Below are positions 7,580-16,107 of a stretch of DNA of 64,000 nucleotides, piece by piece. The DNA is from Streptomyces sp. NRRL F-5727 (GTDB lineage Bacteria > Actinomycetota > Actinomycetes > Streptomycetales > Streptomycetaceae): positions 1-64,000 of the forward strand of contig NZ_JOGX01000005.1 in NCBI RefSeq assembly GCF_000719555.1. Direction: 5' to 3'. Position numbers and translations under genes: made by a program. Numbering within the stretch: position 1 is the stretch's first letter; the number at the start of each line of letters is the position of its first letter. A model generated the notes under the pieces. The model had not been told where the DNA came from. It did no database searches and worked only from the letters and a program-made list of their open reading frames with translations.

Positions 7580-7879
7580 CGAGGCATCCCTTGCGAACGA
7601 GTGGGCGGTCGGACGCACGCCCGGTCGCCGACGTCGACAGGGCCCCGGGGCGGTCCGGCCGAGAATCCCGTCCACTGTCTCGCCCCGGCGAGCGGAACGA
7701 CCGAACGCCGCGCCAGAGGCGGCGGCGAAGCCGGCCCCCGATCACCCGCCTGGCCCGCACCGCCGACCGAGGACGGGCCGCAGTCCGAGCACGGCGAACG
7801 CCTTCCTCGCACGGCGACCAGCCTCCGCACCGCCCCCCCCGCCCACGGAAACCAGGTGCGGGGGAGCGGGGGCGGCGCG
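7580..7879. other. Intergenic region, no gene seen
   Basis: Between the reductase start and the cmlR leader. Several open frames exist on both strands, but they are Arg/Pro-rich, lack SD sites and have no family features. The region probably only holds the promoter of the reductase and the upstream part of the leader promoter. Confidence 0.5.
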
Positions 7880-7885
7880 TAGCCT
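7880..7885 (+). promoter_or_regulatory. -10 element of the cmlR leader transcript
   Basis: TAGCCT ends 7 bp before the ATG of the leader peptide at 7893. This places the likely transcription start at or next to that ATG and makes the leader peptide leaderless. No clear -35 box is seen. Confidence 0.45.
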
Positions 7886-7892
7886 GCCCGGC

Positions 7893-7967
7893 ATGTCCGG
7901 TCCTGAGGCATCCAGAGCGGGGGGCTCGCGGTCACGCCGCCAGCCCCTGAGCCTCCGCATCTTCTGA
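7893..7967 (+). CDS. Leader peptide upstream of the CmlR-type exporter
   Basis: A 24-codon frame beginning MSGPEASRAGG, passing through an Arg-rich RSRRQ and ending PLSLRIF. It starts right after a TAGCCT box and has no SD, as expected for a leaderless leader peptide. A 150-nt GC-rich segment with complementary blocks (for example GGACGG at 8041-8046 and CCGTCC at 8087-8092) follows before the exporter's SD. Drug exporters of this kind are often induced when the antibiotic stalls a ribosome in such a peptide. The peptide itself is an inference from position and layout. Confidence 0.5.
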   Translation: MSGPEASRAGGSRSRRQPLSLRIF

Positions 7968-8117
7968 GCCGGTGAACAGGCACCGGCCGCCGCAGCGCGA
8001 TCAGCGCCGTGCGGGCGGTCGGGTGTGTCCGCGCGGCCGGGGACGGCGAGGGCGGCGGGCAGGCGGCGGTGACGCGACGACGTCCCCCGTCCTGTTCGTC
8101 CCGCCTCGGAGTCTGCT

Positions 8118-9263
8118 GTGCCCCTGCCCCTGTATCTGCTCGCCCTGGCCGTCTTCGCCATGGGCACCTCGGAGTTCATGCTCGCCGGTCTGCTGCCGGA
8201 GATCGCCCGTGACCTGGGGGTGAGCCTCGGCGCCGCCGGCACGCTCACCTCCGCCTTCGCCGTCGGGATGGTGATCGGCGCGCCGCTGACGGCCGTGCTC
8301 GCACGGGGGTGGTCCGCGCGGTCCGGGCTGCTCCTGTTCGTGGTGGTCTTCCTCGGCGCGCATGTCGTCGGTGCCGTGACGACCAGCTTCCCCGTCCTCC
8401 TCCTCAGCCGGTTGGCCGCCGCCCTCGCGAACGCGGGCTTCCTCGCCCTGGCCCTGACCTCCGCCACGGCCATGGTCCCGGCGGACCGGAAGGCCCGGGC
8501 GCTCGCCGTGCTCCTCGGCGGGACGACCGTCGCCACCGTCGCCGGCGTCCCCGGCGGCGCGCTGCTCGGCTCGCTCGCCGGATGGCGGGCGGCGTTCTGG
8601 GCCGTGGCCGCGCTGTGCGTGCCCGCCGCGCTCGGCGTCCTGCGCGGCGTCCCCGGCGGCCGGGCCGAACCGGCCCCGCTGCGGGGCGAGTTCCGCGTGC
8701 TGCGCGCGCCCCGGCTCGTACGGGTCATGGTGCTCGCCGCGCTGGTGAACGCCGCCACCTTCGGCGCCTTCACCTTCCTCGCGCCGGTCGTCACCGGGCC
8801 GGCCGGGCTCACCGCGCCCTGGGTCTCCGTGGCCCTCGTGCTGTTCGGCGCGGGCTCCTTCGCCGGGGTCACCCTGGCGGGGCGGTTCGCCGACCGGCAC
8901 GCGGACCGGCTCCTCGCCGTCGGCGGGCCGCTGCTCCTCGCGGGCTGGCTCGCGCTCGCCGCGCTGGCGCACCGGCCGGCGGCCCTGCTGGTCCTGCTCC
9001 TCGTCCAGGGGGCCCTGTCCTTCGCCCTCGGCGGCACGCTCATCGCCCGGATCCTGTACGAGGCGGCCGGGGCGCCCGCGCTCGCCGGGGCCTACGCCAC
9101 GGCCGCCCTCAACGTGGGGGCCGTGGCGGGGCCGTTGCTGGCGGCGCCGGTCCTGGTACGGCCGACGGGGCCGTTCCTGCTGAGCGCGGGGCTCGTCGCC
9201 GCCGCGCTGGCGTTCGCCGCCGTCAGCGGTAGTCGTCGGGGTGGTCCTGCATCCACGTGTTGA
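8118..9263 (+). CDS. cmlR: Phenicol (chloramphenicol) efflux MFS transporter, CmlR type
   Basis: 381 residues, about 12 membrane helices. The N-terminus (PLPLYLLALAVFAMGTSEFM, then TAGTLTSAF-like SLGAAGTLTSAF) and the block LLGGTTVATVAGVPGGALLG closely match, from memory, the Streptomyces chloramphenicol-resistance exporters of the DHA1 group. It should export drug by proton antiport at the cytoplasmic membrane. The GTG at 8118 has GGAG 6 bp upstream. The C-terminus is short (ends RRGGPASTC), and its last 41 bp overlap the convergent lipoprotein gene. A leader peptide at 7893 suggests drug-induced attenuation control. Confidence 0.85.
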   Translation: MPLPLYLLALAVFAMGTSEFMLAGLLPEIARDLGVSLGAAGTLTSAFAVGMVIGAPLTAVLARGWSARSGLLLFVVVFLGAHVVGAVTTSFPVLLLSRLAAALANAGFLALALTSATAMVPADRKARALAVLLGGTTVATVAGVPGGALLGSLAGWRAAFWAVAALCVPAALGVLRGVPGGRAEPAPLRGEFRVLRAPRLVRVMVLAALVNAATFGAFTFLAPVVTGPAGLTAPWVSVALVLFGAGSFAGVTLAGRFADRHADRLLAVGGPLLLAGWLALAALAHRPAALLVLLLVQGALSFALGGTLIARILYEAAGAPALAGAYATAALNVGAVAGPLLAAPVLVRPTGPFLLSAGLVAAALAFAAVSGSRRGGPASTC

Positions 9264-9750
9264 TGAAGTCCCGGGTGCCGATCAGCTCCTTCTGGTGCTT
9301 CTTCAGGTTCTCGAAGGAGCTGTCCCCGGCGAGGGTCCTGTTCAGTTCCGCGATCCGGGCGATCGGCTCGGGGAAGTGGCCGGGTCCCTTCGGGTCGGCC
9401 TTCATGGCCGCGTCCAGCTCTTGGAGTTCCTTGTGGACACGGCCCAGGAAGTAGGCGCAGTCCGTCGCGCAGGAGTCGTTCAGCGTCGCCTGGAGGGTGG
9501 CGAAGGCGTCACGGACGGCTTCGCCGGAGCCGGGTGCGTACGGGTCGGACGAGGTGGCTGCGGTGGCGGGCGTCGAGTCGTCGGGCAGGGCGTCGGGGCC
9601 CTTGGACGCGGCGGTCGCTGTCGCCGTCGCGGACGGACGGGGAAGCTCCACCGTCCGGTCCGGCTCCGGCGTCGTCACGCACGAGACGGCGAGTGCGGCG
9701 AGCGTCGCCGCGAGAAGCGCGGTACGGCGTACGGAAGTCGTGCTGGTCAT
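9223..9750 (-). CDS. Putative lipoprotein
   Basis: 175 residues. Basic VRR, a hydrophobic run ALLAATLAALA and Cys in AVSC suggest a lipoprotein signal, although the lipobox lacks the usual Leu at -3. A Ser/Thr/Ala/Pro-rich linker (~25-75) leads to a helical domain with two Cys (DSCATDCAYFLGRVHKE), probably disulfide-linked, and a charged end (KHQKELIGTRDFINTW). No family recognised. The ATG at 9750 gives the proper signal; the longer upstream frame is Arg/Pro-rich noise. Its 3' end overlaps the cmlR 3' end. Confidence 0.75.
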   Translation of the reverse strand: MTSTTSVRRTALLAATLAALAVSCVTTPEPDRTVELPRPSATATATAASKGPDALPDDSTPATAATSSDPYAPGSGEAVRDAFATLQATLNDSCATDCAYFLGRVHKELQELDAAMKADPKGPGHFPEPIARIAELNRTLAGDSSFENLKKHQKELIGTRDFINTWMQDHPDDYR

Positions 9751-10035
9751 GGGCCCCCCAGGTGGACGATCACGAGAGCTTAGCCCGCCGTACGCCGGAG
9801 GTCCGGCACCGGAAGGCTTCGGTGCCGGACCCCGGGGGTGTCCGACCGGCCACCGATGCGTGATCGGCGGCAACCTTCACGCTGTCGGCGGCGACAGAGA
9901 CGTAGCCCCCGTTCCCAGGTGCAGAAGGAGGTGACCGTCACCGCGGCACACCGCGACCTGCTCACCGGCACCACCGTCGACGACACACCCTCACCCCCTC
10001 GACCGCTTCGGCGCCGCCGTCCTGGAGGAGCACCC

Positions 10036-12285
10036 ATGACCGAACCCGTGCACGGCACCTGGGAGCCCGCGCCCGCCATCCGCTGGGAGGACGCGTTCCT
10101 CGCCGGGAACGGCCGGCACGGGGCCATGGTGTACGGCGATCCCCGGGACGACCGGGTGATCGTCACCCACCACACCCTCGTACGCCCGCACCACCGGCCC
10201 GGCGACACCGACCCGCCCCGTCTCGCCGACCGGCTGCGCGCCCTGCAGGACGCCCTCCTCGCCGGCGACCTGACGGCGGCCGAGACCTTCACCGACGGCC
10301 GACCGCTGCGCTGGATCCAGCCCTTCCACCCCGGCTTCCAGACCCGCGTCCGCGCCGACGCTCCGGCCGAAGCCCCGGCCGACGGCCCAGCCGGCACCCC
10401 CGGTGCGCGGCGCGAGGTCGACTTCACCACCGGCGTCGTCACCGCCACCGCCACCGCCGGCGCCACCCCCGGCGACCGCACCAGCCGGGTCTTCGTCTCC
10501 CGCGCCGACGACGTCCTCGTCCAGTACGTCACGGAGCCCGGTCCCCGCGTCCGCGTCGAGCTCGACCACCGCCTCGACGGCGCCCCGCCCGGTCTCACCG
10601 CCGCCCACGGCATCGCCACCGCCCACGGCGAGACCGTCCTCACGCTCGCCGCCCGCTACCCCGACTCACCCCTCGGCTACACCGGCGTCACCCTCGTCGT
10701 CGCCGACACCGGCCGGACCACCCTCACCGACCGGGGCATCCGCGTCGAGGGAGCCCGCCGGCTCCTGCTGCTGACCCGGGTCCGGCGGCACGACGGCCCG
10801 TACGACCCCGCCGAGGAGGCCGCCGCCCTCCGCGCCGTCGCCGGCGAGGGCGGCCCCGCCGCCGCGTACACCCGGCTCCTCGAACGGCACACCGGCCTCC
10901 ACCGCGCCGCCTACCGCCGGGTCGCCCTCGACCTGGCCGCCGACCCGGCCGAACGGGCCCTGCCGGGCTCGGCGTTGCTCGCCCGCCCCGCCGGACCCGC
11001 CCTCCTGGAACGTCTCTTCGCCGCCGGCCGGTACCACCTGCTCTCCTCGTCCGGGCTGTTGCCGCCCCGGCTCTGCGGCCTGTGGACCGGCGACTGGGAC
11101 ACCGCCTGGGCCGGCGGTTTCACCACCGACGCCAACCTCGCCCTGCAGACCGCCTCCGCCGTCGCCGCCGACCTCCCCGAGGTCACCGAGGCCCACCGTG
11201 CCTTGATCCGGGGCCAGTTCGCGGACTGGCGGGACAACGCGCGGGCCGTCTTCGGGACCCGGGGCATCGTGGCCCCCGCCCACACCGACGGCGAGAGCGG
11301 CCACGCGTACCACTTCGACCGCGAGTACCCCCTCCACCTCTGGACCGCCGCCGCCGACTGGCTCCTCCTCCCGCTCCTCGAAGCGGACGAGGCCGCCGGC
11401 CGCCGCGACCCCTGGCTCACCGGCCTGCTCCTCGAACTGGCGCGGTTCTACGAGGACTTCCTCACCCGCACCGGGCCCGACGGACACCTCGCCGTCGTCC
11501 CCTCCTACTCGCCGGAGAACCGCCCGGACGGCGGCAGCTGGGGCGCCGTCAACGCCACCATGGACCTCGCCGCCGCCCGCCACGCCCTCACCGCCGCCGC
11601 CGGCCGGGCCGCCGCCCCACGGGCCGCCCGGCTCCGCGCCCTCGCCGACCGCCTCCCGCCCTACCGCGTCAACGCCGACGGCGCCCTCGCCGAGTGGGCC
11701 TGGCCCGGCCTCGGCGACCGCTACGACCACCGGCACCTCAGCCACCTCTACCCCGTCTGGCCGCTCGACGCGATCACCCCGTACGACACCCCCGGCCTCG
11801 CCCGGGCCGCCGCCCGCGCCCTCGAACTGCGCGGCAGCGAGAACGACTCCGCCCACGGCCACCTCCACCAGGGGCTGATCGCCGCCCGGCTCGGCGACGC
11901 GGACCGCACGGGCGACGCCCTCCGGCGGGTCCTCGGCGGCGACTACTTCCACGCCTCCCTGATGAGCGCGCACTACCCGAAGCGGGACGTGTACAACGCC
12001 GACGCCGCCCACGCCCTGCCCGCGCTGCTCGTGGAGGCGCTGGTCCGCTCCACCCCCGACCGGCTCGTGCTGCTGCCCGCGCCGCCGCCGGGGCTCTGCG
12101 CGCGCGGCCGGCTCACCGGGGTGCGGACCCGGTTCGGCGCCCGGATCGACCTCGCCTGGGCACCGGGGGAGTACACGTGCGTGCTCCGGCCCGACCGGGA
12201 CGCCGCCGTCGAACTCCGCGCGCCGGGGCAGACACGGCGGCTGACCCTCCGGGCGGGGAGGGAGCACCTGCTCGCCGGCCCGTGA
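10036..12285 (+). CDS. GH95-family glycoside hydrolase (alpha-L-fucosidase-like), divergent
   Basis: 749 residues with the GH95 layout: N-terminal beta domain (AFLAGNGRHGAMVYGDP), linker, then an (alpha/alpha)6 barrel starting near 300 (GLWTGDWDTAWAGGF) and a C-terminal beta domain (RLVLLPAPPP onward). Family members release alpha-L-fucose or L-galactose from glycans. Near the usual acid/base region this copy reads HYPKRDVYNADAAHALPALL where GH95 enzymes normally have a DGNFGG block, so activity or linkage may differ. No signal peptide is seen, so it probably acts on imported oligosaccharides. The ATG at 10036 follows GGAGGAG by 5 bp. Confidence 0.8.
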   Translation: MTEPVHGTWEPAPAIRWEDAFLAGNGRHGAMVYGDPRDDRVIVTHHTLVRPHHRPGDTDPPRLADRLRALQDALLAGDLTAAETFTDGRPLRWIQPFHPGFQTRVRADAPAEAPADGPAGTPGARREVDFTTGVVTATATAGATPGDRTSRVFVSRADDVLVQYVTEPGPRVRVELDHRLDGAPPGLTAAHGIATAHGETVLTLAARYPDSPLGYTGVTLVVADTGRTTLTDRGIRVEGARRLLLLTRVRRHDGPYDPAEEAAALRAVAGEGGPAAAYTRLLERHTGLHRAAYRRVALDLAADPAERALPGSALLARPAGPALLERLFAAGRYHLLSSSGLLPPRLCGLWTGDWDTAWAGGFTTDANLALQTASAVAADLPEVTEAHRALIRGQFADWRDNARAVFGTRGIVAPAHTDGESGHAYHFDREYPLHLWTAAADWLLLPLLEADEAAGRRDPWLTGLLLELARFYEDFLTRTGPDGHLAVVPSYSPENRPDGGSWGAVNATMDLAAARHALTAAAGRAAAPRAARLRALADRLPPYRVNADGALAEWAWPGLGDRYDHRHLSHLYPVWPLDAITPYDTPGLARAAARALELRGSENDSAHGHLHQGLIAARLGDADRTGDALRRVLGGDYFHASLMSAHYPKRDVYNADAAHALPALLVEALVRSTPDRLVLLPAPPPGLCARGRLTGVRTRFGARIDLAWAPGEYTCVLRPDRDAAVELRAPGQTRRLTLRAGREHLLAGP

Positions 12286-12295
12286 CGACAGAACG

Positions 12296-12333
12296 GTTCA
12301 GTATTGACACTGAACTGGTCGGTGTAGTTCAGT
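12296..12333 (+). promoter_or_regulatory. Promoter with three GTTCAGT half-sites
   Basis: GTTCAGT (12296-12302), 6 bp, ACTGAAC (12309-12315) form a perfect inverted repeat, and a third GTTCAGT follows at 12327-12333. A TTGACA -35 box (12304-12309) lies in the spacer of the first pair, so binding would block RNA polymerase. The ACTGAAC half also occurs in the operator of the HxlR gene at 37777-38346. Confidence 0.65.
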
Positions 12334-12391
12334 CGTCGGCGACGGCGGGCCGGGCGGCCCGGACCGCCGGACGGACGAGGGAGGCGGAGAG

Positions 12392-12700
12392 ATGTTCGCG
12401 GTGATCTACCGGTGGAAGGTGCGGCCGGGGCGGGAGCAGCAGCTCATGGACGGCTGGCACCGGGTGACCCAGGCGATCCACCAGGAGTGCGGCAGCTACG
12501 GCTCCCGCCTGCACCGCTCGGACGACGACACCTGGGTGGCCTACGCCCGCTGGCCCGACCGCGAGACGCGCGAGAAGTGCGGGACCCCCGACCCGGAGGG
12601 CGAGGCGATGATGCGGGAGGCGATCGCCGAGTACTTCCCCGAGACCCGCCTCACCCTCGTCGACGACCTGCTGGCCGAGCCGGTGACCGAGGCCCGCTGA
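12392..12700 (+). CDS. Antibiotic biosynthesis monooxygenase-fold (ABM) protein
   Basis: 102 residues with the ABM ferredoxin-like fold: FAVIYRWKVRPGREQQLMDGWHRVT at the start, then GSYGSRLHRSDDDTWVAYARWPDRETR. Small ABM proteins act as dimers on quinones, haem or other aromatic compounds; this one cannot be assigned. GGAGGCGGAG lies just before the ATG. It stands alone, behind a promoter that carries three GTTCAGT half-sites. Confidence 0.82.
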   Translation: MFAVIYRWKVRPGREQQLMDGWHRVTQAIHQECGSYGSRLHRSDDDTWVAYARWPDRETREKCGTPDPEGEAMMREAIAEYFPETRLTLVDDLLAEPVTEAR

Positions 12701-12712
12701 GCGCCCGGATCC

Positions 12713-13657
12713 TCAGTCCGTGACGGGGAAGCGGGCCAGCGGGCCCGGGTCGTGGGAGCCGGCCGGGGACATGGTCGCGGCGGCGCCGTGCCGGGCGAGC
12801 TGGTCGAGCACCAGCCGTCCCCGGCGTACCCGTTCGCGTGCGGTGGCGAGGGCGTGCTCGCGCAGGTGGGTCCCGTACGGATAGATGCCGGCGGCCCGGC
12901 TCAGGCCGAACTTCAGGTACAACGGCGCCGCTCGGCGCACCAGTTCGGCCACCTCGTGCAGGCGGACGTAGCCGCCGAGGTCGTCCGGGGCCTCCACGTA
13001 CAGGTCCATCGGCGCCCGGCTGACCCGGCGGATCTCGGTGAGGTGCGCCGTCGTCAGGTCGGACGGCACGTTGAGGGAGTCGGCGCCCAGCCGCTCGTAG
13101 ACGGCGTACGACGCGGGGTTCACGGGACCGATGAGCGCGGACACCTTGAACCGGGTCTCCGACGGCAGGATTCCGGCGGTACGGAGCCGGTGCAGCGTCC
13201 AGAGCACGCCCTCGTCCGCCACCAGCAGTGCCCGCACCCCCAACTCGGCGGCCCGCAGGGCGTCTTCGACGCAGCCCGCGAGCGCGTCGTGGCCCCGGGC
13301 CCGCGGGCCCGCGCCACCCGAGTCGGTGCGGGTCGCCGCACCGGTGTCCCAGGTGCCGCGCGGCCCGGTGAACAGGCAGAGCTCGACGGACCGTTCGCGG
13401 CAGACCGCCACCATCTCCCGGATCTCGGCGTCGGTGAGCATCCACACGCCGCTGCCCTGGCTCACCCGGTGCACCGGCACGTCGAGCCGCGCGCTCTCCG
13501 CGAGGACCGCCTCCAGCGCCTCCGGCCCCTCCACGGACGGCACCTCGGTGCGCCACCGGCCGCCGTCCGGGAAGGCGTGCGGCGAGGCGTCGGCGGGATC
13601 GGGCGGCGGGACCGGGTGGCCGATGCGGCGGAGGGCTTCGGTTCCTGGATGGCGCAT
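12713..13657 (-). CDS. U32-like / TIM-barrel conserved protein
   Basis: 314 residues. Segments such as VELCLFTGPRGTWDTG, LGVRALLVADEGVLW, RFKVSALIGPVNPASYAVYERLGADSLNVPSDL and APLYLKFGLSRAAGIYPYG read like successive strands of a TIM barrel related to peptidase U32-like proteins. No protease motif is visible, so an enzyme acting on a small sugar-derived molecule is as likely. It is the last gene of the enolase / zinc-dehydrogenase operon, 79 bp downstream of the dehydrogenase. That context is the best clue: a step in the same sugar-acid pathway. Confident as a gene, not as to function. Confidence 0.6.
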   Translation of the reverse strand: MRHPGTEALRRIGHPVPPPDPADASPHAFPDGGRWRTEVPSVEGPEALEAVLAESARLDVPVHRVSQGSGVWMLTDAEIREMVAVCRERSVELCLFTGPRGTWDTGAATRTDSGGAGPRARGHDALAGCVEDALRAAELGVRALLVADEGVLWTLHRLRTAGILPSETRFKVSALIGPVNPASYAVYERLGADSLNVPSDLTTAHLTEIRRVSRAPMDLYVEAPDDLGGYVRLHEVAELVRRAAPLYLKFGLSRAAGIYPYGTHLREHALATARERVRRGRLVLDQLARHGAAATMSPAGSHDPGPLARFPVTD

Positions 13658-13736
13658 CGGACTCCTCGGTTCGACGGGTCGGACGGGGCAGGGGGCAGGG
13701 GCACGCGGAGACCGGGCGGGCCGGTACGGCGGGGGC

Positions 13737-14759
13737 TCAGGGCCTCAGCAGGACCTTGCCGACCCTCGGGTCGCCGCCGCCGACCAGGGCGAGCGCCTCG
13801 GCGAAGCGGTCGAGCGGGAACTCGTGGGTGACGAGCGGCGCCGGATCGAGCAGTCCGGTCGCGAAGGCCCGCACCGCGTCCGCCCAGGCGGCCGAGGGGG
13901 CGCCGAAGACGCTCCGCAGCTCCAGCTGGTTCAGCGAGAGGTGCACCGGGTCGATGCCCGTGGCGCCCTCCGCGAACATGCCCGTGAGTACCACCCGGCC
14001 GCCCCGGCGGGCCAGCAGACAGGCCGAGGCCGCCGTGGTGGGAGCCCCTGCGGTCTCCACCACCAGGTCGAACTCCCCGTGCGCGGCCGTGGCGGCCGCC
14101 GGGTCCAGGACGCGGGTCGCGCCGAAGTCGCGGGCCCGCTCCGCCCGGGCCGCGCGCGGGTCGATCACGGTGAGCGCGGCGGGGGAGGAGGCGGCGAGCC
14201 ACTGCGTGGCGAGCAGCCCGAGGGTGCCCGCGCCGACCACCGCCGTCCGCTCTCCCGGGCGCGGGCGCCCGGCCCGGACCGCCGCCGCGACCACGGCCGC
14301 CGGTTCGAGCAGCGCGGCGGCCCGCAGGTCCGCGCGCTCGGGCAGCAGGTGCAGCAGCCGGGCGGGCACCACGAGCCGGTCGGCGAAGGCGCCCGGCTCG
14401 GTGAAGCCGGTCTCCGCGTACCCGGCGGTGCACAGGCTCGTCTCGCCGTCCCGGCACCGCCCGCACCTCCCGCAGCAGCGGAAGCCCTCGGCGACACAGG
14501 GCCGGCCGACCAGGTTCCGGTCCACCCCGGCGCCGACCGCCTCGACGGTGCCGGACCACTCGTGCCCCGGCACCACCGGGTACCGCACGAAGCCGGGCGC
14601 CCGCCGCCCCTCGTACACCTCCCGGTCGCTGAGGCAGATCCCCGCGGCGAAGACCCGCACCAGGACCTCGCCCGGCCCCGGCGAGGGCCGCGGGCGCACC
14701 ACCAGCCGGTGGACGCCCGGCCGTTCGACCAGGACCGCGCGGTCGGGCCGGTCCGTCAC
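13737..14759 (-). CDS. Zinc-dependent medium-chain alcohol/sugar dehydrogenase
   Basis: 340 residues, MDR superfamily. GICLSDREVYEG and PGHEWSG give the catalytic zinc site, and CCGRCGRCRDGETSLC gives the four-Cys structural zinc lobe. The Rossmann motif is AVVGAGTLGLLATQ, followed by VIDPRAARAERARDFGA. It probably oxidises a sugar alcohol or sugar acid with NAD(P)+. The GTG start overlaps the TGA of the upstream enolase gene (GTGA), so the two are translationally coupled. Confidence 0.87.
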   Translation of the reverse strand: MTDRPDRAVLVERPGVHRLVVRPRPSPGPGEVLVRVFAAGICLSDREVYEGRRAPGFVRYPVVPGHEWSGTVEAVGAGVDRNLVGRPCVAEGFRCCGRCGRCRDGETSLCTAGYAETGFTEPGAFADRLVVPARLLHLLPERADLRAAALLEPAAVVAAAVRAGRPRPGERTAVVGAGTLGLLATQWLAASSPAALTVIDPRAARAERARDFGATRVLDPAAATAAHGEFDLVVETAGAPTTAASACLLARRGGRVVLTGMFAEGATGIDPVHLSLNQLELRSVFGAPSAAWADAVRAFATGLLDPAPLVTHEFPLDRFAEALALVGGGDPRVGKVLLRP

Positions 14760-15910
14760 CTCGGCCGCCTCCGCTCCCAGCCCTCGGCCCACAGGTCGAA
14801 CCGGGCGCGCTGCTGCGGGAATTCGGCGGCCGCGTCCACGTCCAGCTCGACGCCGAGGCCGGGGGCGTGCGAGACGGGGAAGCAGCCGGTCTCCGGGTCG
14901 ATCTCGGGGGCCCCGCGCACCACCTTCTTGATCTCCGCGTCGGCGAAGTCGTTGAAGTGCTCCAGAACCTTGAAGTTGGGCGTGCAGGCCGCGAGTTGGA
15001 GGGAGGCGGCGGTGAGGACCGAACCGCCGACGTTGTGCGGGGCCACGGTCACGTAGTGGGTCTCGGCGGTCGCCGCCAGTTTGCGGGCCTCCAGGATGCC
15101 GCCGATGTGGCCCACGTCGGGCTGGATGATGTCGGCGGCCTGCGACTCGAAGAGCTCGCGGAACTCGATCCGGTCGTGGATCCGCTCGCCGGTGGCGATC
15201 GGCAGTTCGGTCTTCTCCGCCACCTTCGCCAGCGCCTTCAGGTTCTCCGGCGGCACCGGCTCCTCCAGCCACGCCGGCCGGAACGGGGCGAGTTCGCGGG
15301 CCAGCCGGACGGCCGTGGCGGGGGAGAAGCGGCCGTGCATCTCCACCATCAGCTCGGTGTCCGGCCCGATCGCGTCCCGGACCGCCTCGATGAGGGAGAC
15401 CGCGTACCGCGAGGCCGCCGGGTCGAGTTCGAGCCGCCCCGCGCCGAACGGGTCGATCTTCAGGGCCCGGTAGCCGCGCGCGACGACCTCGCGGGCCGCC
15501 GCGTGGTACGCCTCCGGGGTGCGCTCGGTGGTGTACCAGCCGTTCGCGTACGCCGGCACCCGGTCCGTCACCCGTCCGCCGAGGAGCTGCCAGACCGGCA
15601 CCCCGAGCGCCTTGCCCTTGATGTCCCAGCAGGCCGTCTCGACCACCGCGATCCCCGACATGACGATCTCGCCCGCCCGCCCGAAGTCCCCGTACTTCAT
15701 GCGGCGGACCAGGTCCTCGACGGCGAACGGGTCCGAGCCCGCGATGTGGTTCGCCTCCGCCTCGCGCAGATAGCCGAGCAGGGCGTCGGTGTGACCGAGC
15801 ATCCGGGTCTCGCCGACCCCGGTCAGCCCCTCGTCGGTGTGGACCAGCACATAGGTGAGATTCCGCCAGGGCGTGCCGACGACATGAGTGGTGATTCCCG
15901 TGATGCGCAC
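14756..15910 (-). CDS. Mandelate racemase/enolase-superfamily sugar-acid dehydratase
   Basis: 384 residues. It carries the KID catalytic lysine motif (RALKIDPFG), the metal ligands in EMHGRF, WLEEPV and ATGERIHDR, and the base in VAPHNVGG, so it should abstract an alpha-proton from a sugar acid and eliminate water. It is clearly distinct from the DgoD at 21863 in this window (KID rather than KMN, and a different C-terminus), so it probably uses another aldonate or a cyclic sugar acid. The GTG at 15910 has GGAG 8 bp upstream. It heads an operon with the dehydrogenase and the U32-like gene, divergent from an IclR regulator. Confidence 0.85.
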   Translation of the reverse strand: MRITGITTHVVGTPWRNLTYVLVHTDEGLTGVGETRMLGHTDALLGYLREAEANHIAGSDPFAVEDLVRRMKYGDFGRAGEIVMSGIAVVETACWDIKGKALGVPVWQLLGGRVTDRVPAYANGWYTTERTPEAYHAAAREVVARGYRALKIDPFGAGRLELDPAASRYAVSLIEAVRDAIGPDTELMVEMHGRFSPATAVRLARELAPFRPAWLEEPVPPENLKALAKVAEKTELPIATGERIHDRIEFRELFESQAADIIQPDVGHIGGILEARKLAATAETHYVTVAPHNVGGSVLTAASLQLAACTPNFKVLEHFNDFADAEIKKVVRGAPEIDPETGCFPVSHAPGLGVELDVDAAAEFPQQRARFDLWAEGWERRRPR

Positions 15911-16041
15911 GGTGGAGGCTCCAGGGTGTTCGTCATTCCGGACGGGGTACGGCGAGGTGGCGCGACCGTAGGCAGCGGCGTCGAGAGGCGTCAAGGGAGA
16001 GCTCCGGGGGAGGGGCCGTTGCCCAACCCCCGGTCCGGGGC

Positions 16042-16083
16042 TAGTCTCTGTCCGCGATTTCGGTCGTGGTACGGCATATCGAA
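16042..16083 (+). promoter_or_regulatory. Candidate IclR promoter/operator
   Basis: TAGTCT (16042-16047) could be the -10 box of the IclR gene. Just downstream TTCG (16059-16062) and CGAA (16080-16083) flank an AT-richer core containing GGCATAT, the kind of imperfect TTCG...CGAA dyad seen at IclR-family sites. It lies in the 197-bp region shared with the divergent enolase operon. Confidence 0.35.
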
Positions 16084-16107
16084 CAGCGTGAGGGTGAGGT
16101 GGGGGGC

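Noticed and set aside
7591..7950. A possible small gene in the cmlR upstream region
   Set aside because: Arg/Pro-rich, no SD, overlaps the leader peptide promoter, no recognisable domain.
10666..12267. A 533-codon minus-strand Gly/Val/Glu-rich frame
   Set aside because: Mirror image of the GH95 gene; composition is the usual antisense pattern of high-GC coding DNA.
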